The notes under the pieces were generated by a model, which was not told the DNA's origin, made no database searches, and saw only the letters and a program-made list of their open reading frames with translations. From Micrococcales bacterium (GTDB lineage: Bacteria > Actinomycetota > Actinomycetes > Actinomycetales > Dermatophilaceae), in contig PMJN01000453.1 of the NCBI GenBank assembly GCA_003157445.1, positions 1 to 10,373 on the forward strand: a DNA stretch of 10,373 nucleotides, read 5' to 3'. A program made the translations under genes and the position numbers. This document shows positions 1 through 5,155 of this stretch, in pieces; within the stretch, counting starts at the first letter, position 1; each line of letters starts with the position of its first letter.

Positions 1-559
1 GGCGATCCCCGCGCTGGAGTCCACAGGCCTGTTGCCCTGCGCCACGCGGGTTTTCGGGTCGTTGCGTAACGGGTTCTACGGCCTGGACACCATGCTCGTT
101 GAGGGCGGGCTGCGGGCCCTGGCCGGTGAGCCCCGCGCCGAAGGCGCCACCAGGATCGACCCGCACCGGGCGTCCCTCTGGCGGGCAGCAACTCGCGTTG
201 TTGCAGTCCAGTGATCGCCACCGCCCCTCCCTGACAACCAGCCGGTCGTGGATCGGCATGCTGTGCGAGCGCAATGCGGTGGTCAGCGCCTCGAGTGCAG
301 GCAGGCTCTCGCGGTCGTTGTCCTCAAAGCCGATGAGGATCACGCTGTCGGGGCCCTCCCTGATCAAGATGGGAAGCAGGGCCGATGCCACGTCATGGGC
401 ACAGTCCGGCGGGGGCAGGTCCAGCCGTTGGGTTAGGCCGAGCCTGTTGTCGCTCAGGCACAAGGTCACGATGCTGTTGGTCGGACAGAAGCCCAACAGA
501 TAGGGAACCACGGCTAGCAGTTCGTGCGGGCTTGTCAGCTTGATGGCATGGGTAGTCAC
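1..559 (-). CDS. DUF4192 domain protein (3' end beyond window)
   Basis: The reading frame opens at a GTG at 559 and stays open for 186 codons to the left edge, so the C-terminus is missing. It has no early ATG and is easily overlooked. A good Shine-Dalgarno (AGGAGA, 564-569) lies 4 nt before the GTG and decides the start. Visible hallmarks of DUF4192 are an N-terminal SPHELLAVVPYLLGF block (residues 10-24), a strand-turn RLVVREGRW (106-114) and the cysteine signature SCCPPEGRP (123-131). From family knowledge, DUF4192 proteins are cytoplasmic actinobacterial proteins of unknown function, usually 180-400 aa. The last 45 residues before the edge match the family pattern less well, so divergence or a frameshift there cannot be excluded. 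The gene has a structured upstream region (560-710) that may control it. The family call is fairly sure; the function is unknown. Confidence 0.85.
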   Translation of the reverse strand, partial: MTTHAIKLTSPHELLAVVPYLLGFCPTNSIVTLCLSDNRLGLTQRLDLPPPDCAHDVASALLPILIREGPDSVILIGFEDNDRESLPALEALTTALRSHSMPIHDRLVVREGRWRSLDCNNASCCPPEGRPVRVDPGGAFGAGLTGQGPQPALNEHGVQAVEPVTQRPENPRGAGQQACGLQRGDR

Positions 560-563
560 TTGA

Positions 564-569
564 TCTCCT
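564..569 (-). promoter_or_regulatory. Ribosome binding site deciding the DUF4192 GTG start
   Basis: AGGAGA on the minus strand, four bases before the GTG at 559. It supports a non-ATG start for the DUF4192 gene. Confidence 0.75.
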
Positions 570-580
570 CAGGGTGATTG

Positions 581-598
581 CCAGGTTTCTGCACCTGG
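581..598. repeat. Inverted repeat CCAGGT-N6-ACCTGG
   Basis: Perfect 6-bp arms with a 6-nt spacer, between the terminator at 601-633 and the Shine-Dalgarno of the DUF4192 gene. It could be an operator or an RNA hairpin just ahead of the ribosome binding site; the sequence alone does not tell which. Confidence 0.5.
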
Positions 599-600
599 AC

Positions 601-633
601 GCAAAAAAGGCCCGCCACATGATGCGGCGAGCC
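601..633 (-). terminator. Rho-independent terminator / possible attenuator
   Basis: Read on the minus strand, GGCTCGCC (633-626) pairs along its full length with GGCGGGCC (616-609), with one G-T wobble and a 9-nt loop. Six T residues follow directly (608-603). This is a textbook intrinsic terminator, uncommon in form for a high-GC actinobacterium. It lies only 44 nt before the DUF4192 start codon, with no recognisable minus-strand gene just upstream. It either ends a short RNA or acts as an attenuator in the DUF4192 leader. Confidence 0.75.
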
Positions 634-689
634 GTAAGACTGAGGGGGTTTCTCCAGTTCAATGAATGGACGTGGTTATCCCGTGCCTC

Positions 690-705
690 GTGTAACCAAT
701 TACAC
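690..705. repeat. Perfect inverted repeat GTGTAA-CCAA-TTACAC
   Basis: Two 6-bp arms around a 4-nt centre. As DNA it has the form of a dimeric repressor operator. As minus-strand RNA it would be a hairpin with a TTGG loop, flanked by a further pairing between GAATGG (710-705) and CCATTC (669-664). It lies about 85 nt upstream of the helix-turn-helix gene and 130 nt upstream of the DUF4192 gene, so it could serve either. Confidence 0.5.
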
Positions 706-754
706 CATTCTTTGTGGCCTTAATACCAATCCTGATCCATTCAACGGTAAATAG

Positions 755-783
755 GTGACCCTGTCCCAGGAAAGAGTAATAAT
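755..783 (+). promoter_or_regulatory. Candidate leaderless promoter for the helix-turn-helix gene
   Basis: GTGACC (755-760, four of six matches to TTGACA) is followed after 17 nt by AATAAT (778-783, five of six matches to TATAAT). The -10 box starts 12 nt before the ATG at 790, which would place transcription initiation at or next to the start codon. A purine-rich AGGAAAGAG (768-776) also exists but lies 13 nt from the ATG, farther than usual. Confidence 0.45.
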
Positions 784-789
784 GAATTC

Positions 790-1200
790 ATGGCAGTTGC
801 TCTCCCTGAACTCCCTCCCGTCCGTGGTCAACACCGCAACCGGGCCCTCGCTGCCGCCAGGCGTGCCCGGGCCGTGGAACTCAGGACCAATGGCCTCACC
901 TACGACCAGATCGCCATCGAGCTGGGCTATGCCAACAGGGGCACCGTGTACCACGTCATCTCAGAGGCATTGAAGGCCCAGACGGTTGAGGCCATCGGAG
1001 AACTCCGCAGCCTGGAGGTCGAGAGGCTAGACAACCTTCAGGTGGCGGTGTGGCAGAAGGCAATGGACGGCGATGTGCCGTCCGCCCTCGGGGTTATCCG
1101 CTGCATCAAGGCCAGGTGTCGTCTCCTGGGTCTGGACTGTCCGGGCCTGCTCGAAGAGGATCCTCGACCCCGAACCCTCGTGGTTCCACCCGTAACATGA
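790..1200 (+). CDS. Small helix-turn-helix protein, phage terminase-small-subunit-like
   Basis: A 136-aa cytoplasmic protein. Residues 24-62 form a recognisable helix-turn-helix: a basic first helix (ARRARAVELR), the phrase GLTYDQIAIELGYANRGTVY (36-55), then the recognition helix. Residues 65-115 are a charged helical segment (SLEVERLDNLQVAVWQKAM) ending in RLLGLD, a layout common in small actinobacterial and actinophage proteins related to small terminase subunits. No large terminase, portal or capsid gene is nearby, so it is probably a stand-alone DNA-binding protein or a phage leftover rather than part of an intact prophage. The ATG at 790 is chosen because the helix-turn-helix lies in this frame and the promoter at 755-783 fits it. 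A specific target or function cannot be inferred. Confidence 0.75.
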   Translation: MAVALPELPPVRGQHRNRALAAARRARAVELRTNGLTYDQIAIELGYANRGTVYHVISEALKAQTVEAIGELRSLEVERLDNLQVAVWQKAMDGDVPSALGVIRCIKARCRLLGLDCPGLLEEDPRPRTLVVPPVT

Positions 1201-1464
1201 CGTGGGTTGCCTGCCTTGTGTTGCTGGGTCGGTGATGTCGTGGCCAGCCCCTGTAGCCCTAGCTCGCAGCGTGCAGACGAGTTGCTGCGGCGGTCCCATC
1301 AACGGCTGACCTTGCCGGCGTCCGGGACGCCGATCCCCGCTTGGGCTCATGCTCCCGGAAGTCCGGATTCCCTGTTCTGACAACGAGATGCATAAGGCAT
1401 GGCACGCTGGGTGCGGGACTCACCAGTCTGCCTCAACAGCAGGGTGCCCTACGGCCCAACCTGC

Positions 1465-1470
1465 CACAAT
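1465..1470 (+). promoter_or_regulatory. Candidate -10 box CACAAT, leaderless start
   Basis: CACAAT starts exactly 12 nt before the ATG at 1477, the same position as the hexamers before the genes at 790 and 2973. An in-frame TGA at 1471-1473 excludes any start upstream of 1477, and no Shine-Dalgarno is visible. No good -35 box is seen at 16-18 nt. Confidence 0.4.
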
Positions 1471-1476
1471 TGATGT

Positions 1477-2682
1477 ATGCCCATAGCCGCGACTTGTGCG
1501 AACTGCGGAGTTGCTTTCACATTCTCGCCGTCCCAGAGGAGACAGTACTGTTCACTCGCTTGCAGCACGGCCAAGAGGCGCTTGGCGGGGGGCTGGGAGC
1601 AACGCACCTGCGGTTACTGCGGCATTGCCTTCGACATTGCCGGTGGGCGCATTGCCCAAGGTGGTGGGGCCTACTGCTCGGACGATTGCCGAGTGGCGGC
1701 CAAAGCAATTCAGACTCGTACATGTGCGGTCTGCAGTCGGGAGTTCTGGTCCAGACACCCTGGAACCTTCTGCTGTTCAAAGACCTGCGGTGGGCTCTGG
1801 AGGCGGACGAGAGTGGTGCGTCAATGCCCAGTGTGCGGGGTGTCCTATGAGGCAGAACTGGGTCGGCTGGACAAAGGCAAGGATTTGCATTGCTCGAAGG
1901 CCTGCGCCTTCCCGGGCCCAGTTGACCGCTCCTGCGAGAAATGCGGTGCGGCATTCACTGCGACGCGCAGCGAGATAGTGAAGGGCTGGGGCAGGTTCTG
2001 CTCCAACGAGTGTCGGCGCACTCGTGTCAACAGGGTCTGCGTTACCTGTGGTCTTGCGTTCGAGGTCACGGCCTCCAAAGTGACGTACGACATCGGCAAG
2101 TACTGCTCAGTGGATTGCCGTGGCCTTGGCATGCGGAACCGCGTGAAGCGTGAGTGCGCTGTGTGCGGCACCGCATTCGAGAAGCCAGCCAGCACCATCG
2201 CAAGGACGGCGGCATTGTATTGCTCACGAGACTGCAACACTGAAGCCCGCCGCAACGACCCGCTTGAGGTCGAGCGGGTCAGGCAGATGCAGCGCGACAT
2301 GCTGGCCTCACGCGCCCCGACCGCTCCCGAGCGGAATCTCTACGCACTGCTGGACGGCGTGGTGGGCGAGGGCAACTGGAGCAGCCAGTATCTTGTCTTC
2401 GACAAATGGACTGTCGATGCGGCGCTGCCAGACCTTCGGCTCGTCATACAGGCCGACGGCGACTACTGGCACGGATACGACCCCAAGACGCACGCGCACT
2501 ACAGCGTGGCCAAGAATCGACTCAACGATCACCGTCAGGCCCTGTACATGGATAAGGCCGGATGGCTTCTCCTGCGCTTATGGGAACACGACCTCAAGCT
2601 GCGGCCTGAATGGTGCGCGGACCAGATCCGGCAGCATGTCGCGCACGCCGCCTCCCAACTGTCTGCGAGTCAGGAACATTGA
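1477..2682 (+). CDS. Seven-zinc-finger protein fused to a Vsr/EDxHD-like nuclease domain
   Basis: A 401-aa protein in two parts. Residues 7-253 hold seven tandem four-cysteine units, each C-x2-C, 13-18 residues, then (Y/F/H/C)CS-x2-C: 7-29, 45-71, 83-104, 117-143, 153-179, 188-214 and 227-253, joined by short basic linkers. All 28 zinc-binding cysteines are present. Residues 275-390 resemble the very-short-patch-repair (Vsr), DUF559 and EDxHD homing endonuclease fold: helix Glu (E285 in APTAPERN), core Asp (D314 in VDAALPDL), ADGDYWHG (326-333, compare the GCFWH of Vsr), and a final strand RLWEHDL (367-373). The fingers probably bind DNA and place the nuclease, which would nick or cut. The start is fixed by an in-frame TGA just upstream. 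No methyltransferase is adjacent, so a repair role like classical Vsr is not favoured; a homing, mobile or defence nuclease is an inference. The exact metal-binding residues are uncertain. Confidence 0.85.
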   Translation: MPIAATCANCGVAFTFSPSQRRQYCSLACSTAKRRLAGGWEQRTCGYCGIAFDIAGGRIAQGGGAYCSDDCRVAAKAIQTRTCAVCSREFWSRHPGTFCCSKTCGGLWRRTRVVRQCPVCGVSYEAELGRLDKGKDLHCSKACAFPGPVDRSCEKCGAAFTATRSEIVKGWGRFCSNECRRTRVNRVCVTCGLAFEVTASKVTYDIGKYCSVDCRGLGMRNRVKRECAVCGTAFEKPASTIARTAALYCSRDCNTEARRNDPLEVERVRQMQRDMLASRAPTAPERNLYALLDGVVGEGNWSSQYLVFDKWTVDAALPDLRLVIQADGDYWHGYDPKTHAHYSVAKNRLNDHRQALYMDKAGWLLLRLWEHDLKLRPEWCADQIRQHVAHAASQLSASQEH

Positions 2683-2690
2683 CGTTCTTG

Positions 2691-2852
2691 ATGGCGACAC
2701 CTCAGGGCACTGACGCCGCCGAGATCTTTGACGTGAAGCTCATGGTCGTCGATATCTCATCTCACCTCCGCGACGACATCTTGCGAGCCCAGGGACACCA
2801 GGTGATGGTCCGTAATGGGGAGGTTGCCGACGACGTGTCGCTGGAGAACTAG
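2691..2852 (+). CDS. Candidate 53-aa ORF after the nuclease gene
   Basis: A short acidic ORF starting 8 nt after the nuclease stop codon. Its codons end in G or C about three quarters of the time, as in real genes here. A TTG at 2679 in the same frame overlaps the nuclease stop (ATTGA) and would allow translational coupling. AGGA at 2672-2675 is too near that TTG and rather far from the ATG. The protein has no transmembrane segment and no motif I recognise (core DVKLMVVDISSHLRDDILRA). It could be a small partner of the nuclease or spurious. Confidence 0.35.
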   Translation: MATPQGTDAAEIFDVKLMVVDISSHLRDDILRAQGHQVMVRNGEVADDVSLEN

Positions 2853-2960
2853 CAAACGTTCGCTCAGGTCAGATGCAAGTTTGTCTGTCGTTGGGACGGT
2901 TAGATCCAAACCGGATCCGCATTTTGAGCGTTGCTTCCGCACGGAATTCCCCCAAACCCG

Positions 2961-2966
2961 CACAAT
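2961..2966 (+). promoter_or_regulatory. Candidate -10 box CACAAT, leaderless start
   Basis: The same CACAAT hexamer at the same 12-nt distance from the ATG (2973) as in front of the nuclease gene, with CCCAA at the same offset upstream of both. The only G-rich stretch (GGGG, 2967-2970) is too close to the ATG to act as a ribosome binding site. Confidence 0.45.
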
Positions 2967-2972
2967 GGGGCG

Positions 2973-3611
2973 ATGCCGATGCTCGCTGACCTGACCGTAT
3001 GCGCCGCTCGCCACTTTTCCGATTACACAGACCCCACCGGGACACGCGCCTTCAGGGCCTATGACCGCCAGGGTTGCCCACGAGTCTTGGAACCCGTGGA
3101 CTTCTTCGCACCAGCTCTCCTCGACGCACCCCTGCACGGGGAGCATGTTCGAGACATGTTCCTTCCAAGCGGACCGTATCGGATCCTGCGCGATGCTATG
3201 GACCGGGTGCTGGCCGACGAAGATGCTTCCGTCGCTCAGTTCAAGGATCAAGACTTGACGGCAGCTGCCGGACCCTGGTCTCTGGTCCGTGGCGCATTGG
3301 TTGCATGCGAAAGCACACCAGATATCAAGGCAGTCAAAGTAACCAAAGTCTTGCACCGTAAGCGCCCTGCGCTCGTTCCGATCTTCGACAGCCGAGTCGC
3401 CGCCTTCTACGGGGTGTCCCGTAACAAGCCTTGGGACTTCTGGCCTGTGATCCAGGACGAGCTGCTCCAACACGCAGATTGGCTTCACCATCTGACCAAG
3501 AACACGCTCACGCCAGATGGCCGCCCAGTGACCGAGTTGAGGGCGCTAGACATCGTCGTCTGGGAGCACGTCACGTCAGGATGCACCGAGTTGTCGCGGA
3601 CCAATGAGTGA
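2973..3611 (+). CDS. DUF6308 family protein
   Basis: A 212-aa soluble protein from the ATG at 2973; a TTG at 2931 would add 14 residues without family-like sequence. DUF6308 features seen are an N-terminal helix with Arg-His-Phe (13-15), a DFFAPALLDAPL segment (43-54) that corresponds to the family's conserved middle block, and the best signature VTKVLHRKRPALVPIFDSRV (123-142), followed by a Trp-rich stretch (W153, W156) and LRALDIVVWEH near the C-terminus. DUF6308 has no established function. The Lys125...Asp139 arrangement resembles the helix-hairpin-helix core of OGG-type DNA glycosylases and is also present in the convergent gene at 3695-4380, so a DNA-related role is a reasonable inference. 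The promoter looks leaderless (CACAAT at 2961). The stop codon is 83 nt from the stop of the convergent gene, with no clear terminator between. Confidence 0.75.
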   Translation: MPMLADLTVCAARHFSDYTDPTGTRAFRAYDRQGCPRVLEPVDFFAPALLDAPLHGEHVRDMFLPSGPYRILRDAMDRVLADEDASVAQFKDQDLTAAAGPWSLVRGALVACESTPDIKAVKVTKVLHRKRPALVPIFDSRVAAFYGVSRNKPWDFWPVIQDELLQHADWLHHLTKNTLTPDGRPVTELRALDIVVWEHVTSGCTELSRTNE

Positions 3612-3694
3612 CGAGGGCATCCGTCCTTAGCGATACAGGCGGTTGAAGAGCCATTACTCGGGTATGGGGCCAGATGGCGCGCACGTGAAACGCC

Positions 3695-4380
3695 TCAGGA
3701 CATCTTGGATAGGCGCTTGCCGTGTTCGAACAGCACACGCTCTACCACGTCGGGAGAAGTGCCCTTCCACTCGGCGGCCCAATCGTGAGCGAGGTCCAGG
3801 TACGTGGCGTACTGGTCTGAGGACCATTTCCCGTCGAGTTCCCAACGGAGATCGGCATGGTCGTTGAGAGCGATCACTACGAATTGATCGAGGATCAGGG
3901 GCTGGTTGTCCCCGCCGGATAGGTTCCAGCCCGCGAAGTACAGGACTTTGCTGACGAGTCCGGGTCCGAGGCCGAGGAGGCCGTGAGTTCCACCCGGGTG
4001 GAGGGCGCGGTATGCGGGGACCGGCCCGTGCTCACGCATGGTGGTGATGGCGGCGAGTGGCCTTGACCGGCGTCGGGGTTGTCGCGAAGGACCCTGGCTA
4101 GGCGGCTCACCTTCCTCCCGCTCAACCCGCTGTCCCAGACGCACGCAGCAACATACAGATGGACTGCGTCGTCGGGCGATTGGACGTCCTCCAACGCAAA
4201 CACACCTCGACGATCCAGGACTGGCCACTTCCCACGCACTGGCCCGCCGTCGATACTCGGGGGCCACTGATCAGCGTTGGGCAATCTGCTCGTCCAATGG
4301 TCCCTGCTGTACGAGAACCCCTGCTCCAAGACGAAACCGTCACGCTCTGGAGGTGCACCCGTCATCAACGCGATGGTCAT
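3695..4380 (-). pseudogene. OGG-fold (8-oxoguanine glycosylase-like) gene with a frameshift
   Basis: Two minus-strand frames join into one 228-aa protein. The first frame (from ATG 4380) gives an N-terminal part with a WPPSIDGGP block, then DDAVHLYVAACVWDSG and RLARVLRDNPDA. The second frame continues with PLAAITTMREHGPVPAYRAL, GLGPGLVSKVLYFAGWN, PLILDQFVVIAL and a C-terminal helix to the TGA at 3695. The switch near 4061-4070 requires one missing base (or two extra). The order of blocks matches bacterial OGG-fold proteins, whose intact length is also about 220-230 aa. The Lys of SKVLYF and the Asp of LILDQ correspond to Lys249 and Asp268 of human OGG1, 20 residues apart here against 19 there. 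A strong AAGGAGA (4389-4395) sits 8 nt before the ATG, so the gene was recently functional or the frameshift is a sequencing error. Without the shift it would be a candidate base-excision or nucleic-acid-binding enzyme. Confidence 0.8.
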
Positions 4381-4388
4381 CGTGTCGG

Positions 4389-4395
4389 TCTCCTT
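4389..4395 (-). promoter_or_regulatory. Ribosome binding site of the OGG-fold gene
   Basis: AAGGAGA on the minus strand, 8 nt before the ATG at 4380. It is intact, which suggests the frameshift downstream is recent or an artefact. Confidence 0.65.
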
Positions 4396-4397
4396 GT

Positions 4398-5120
4398 CGT
4401 CCAGCAGTCGGGCTTCCGTTGCGAGTTGAGATTCCTGTGTCTGGCAAGCTTCGATGTGTATGCGTTGGCGATGACAGGCTGCTGAGGGGTGGTCGAGACA
4501 TCAGGCGTCAGATGCGGCCCTGCGGAGTTGGCGTTGCAGGGATCTGCGAAGTCGACTCAACATGCGTTGCACGCTAGCGGGCGGCACCGACAACGCCACT
4601 TCTTCTGCCGATTACCAGCCGACGAGCTGCACCTGACGCTGCTGCAGCAAGTTCTACGACGACACGGCCATGGCCGCTGCCATGGAGAAGCCCGTGTAAT
4701 ACATAACGCCGTAGGAGCTCCGCGATGAGCTCGAACGCACCCACCCGGCCTGGGAGGCCATGGATCTGGATGGTGTCCTTGCCCATGGCCAGTCCCCGGC
4801 GTTGAGCCCGGACGCACAGCGTCACCAAGAGGTTGTGGACGAGCTGCTGCGGAGACCAAGTCACGACTGATCGGCACTCTGTGCAGCTCACGGTCCTTGC
4901 GCCCTGACTTGGGGCAGCGTTGAAGACGCCCGGTAAAGCCCCGCCCAAGTCACGGGATTCTCCGGACAGGCCCCCCATATCCGGTCAGACTTGCATTGGG
5001 GATCGACATCGTCGGTTATGTGTTCTCGGAGATTTCTGCCAGGACGCGAAGACCACAGAACTGTCTGCTGGATGGTTTGCCTCAGGGACATATTCGCTTG
5101 AGTGCGCACCACATGCTAGG
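4398..5120. other. Gene-poor stretch
   Basis: Between the OGG-fold gene and the kinase gene no confident gene is visible on either strand. The only hint of coding is a minus-strand frame discussed separately (4574-4978). No tRNA, transposon end or clear terminator was found. Confidence 0.5.
4574..4978 (-). CDS. Weak hypothetical ORF, possibly a gene remnant
   Basis: A 134-aa frame whose middle part (about 4710-4890) has strongly G/C-ending codons and reads like a globular protein (SCTECRSVVTWSPQQLVHNL, then RVGAFELIAELLRRY). The last 40 residues lose this bias and look random, and no Shine-Dalgarno supports the start. A Cys-x2-Cys pair near the middle could be half of a zinc site. I do not recognise the family. 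It may be the central part of a decayed or frameshifted gene, or chance. Confidence 0.25.
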   Translation of the reverse strand: MGGLSGESRDLGGALPGVFNAAPSQGARTVSCTECRSVVTWSPQQLVHNLLVTLCVRAQRRGLAMGKDTIQIHGLPGRVGAFELIAELLRRYVLHGLLHGSGHGRVVVELAAAASGAARRLVIGRRSGVVGAAR

Positions 5121-5143
5121 TCCCTCTAAGATCCTCCGAGGGA
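5121..5143 (+). promoter_or_regulatory. Hairpin overlapping the kinase ribosome binding site
   Basis: TCCCTC (5121-5126) can pair with GAGGGA (5138-5143) around an 11-nt loop. The Shine-Dalgarno GGAGGG (5141-5146) is half inside this stem, so folding would limit translation of the kinase gene (ATG 5156, 9-nt spacing). Confidence 0.35.
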
Positions 5144-5155
5144 GGGCAGCGCGAT

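Noticed and set aside
99..503. 134-aa plus-strand frame
   Set aside because: It is antiparallel to the DUF4192 frame, which has a family signature and a ribosome binding site; the plus frame has neither.
661..710. tRNA-like D-arm (GTGTAATTGGTTACAC) on the minus strand
   Set aside because: The D-arm-like hairpin is attractive, but no acceptor stem, no proper anticodon stem and no TTCRA T-loop can be placed around it.
1027..1383. 118-aa minus-strand frame
   Set aside because: It overlaps the helix-turn-helix gene, has low-complexity arginine-rich content and no start signal.
2757..3491. 244-aa minus-strand frame
   Set aside because: It is long, but is the mirror of the DUF6308 gene, which has recognised motifs; high-GC genes often give such shadows.
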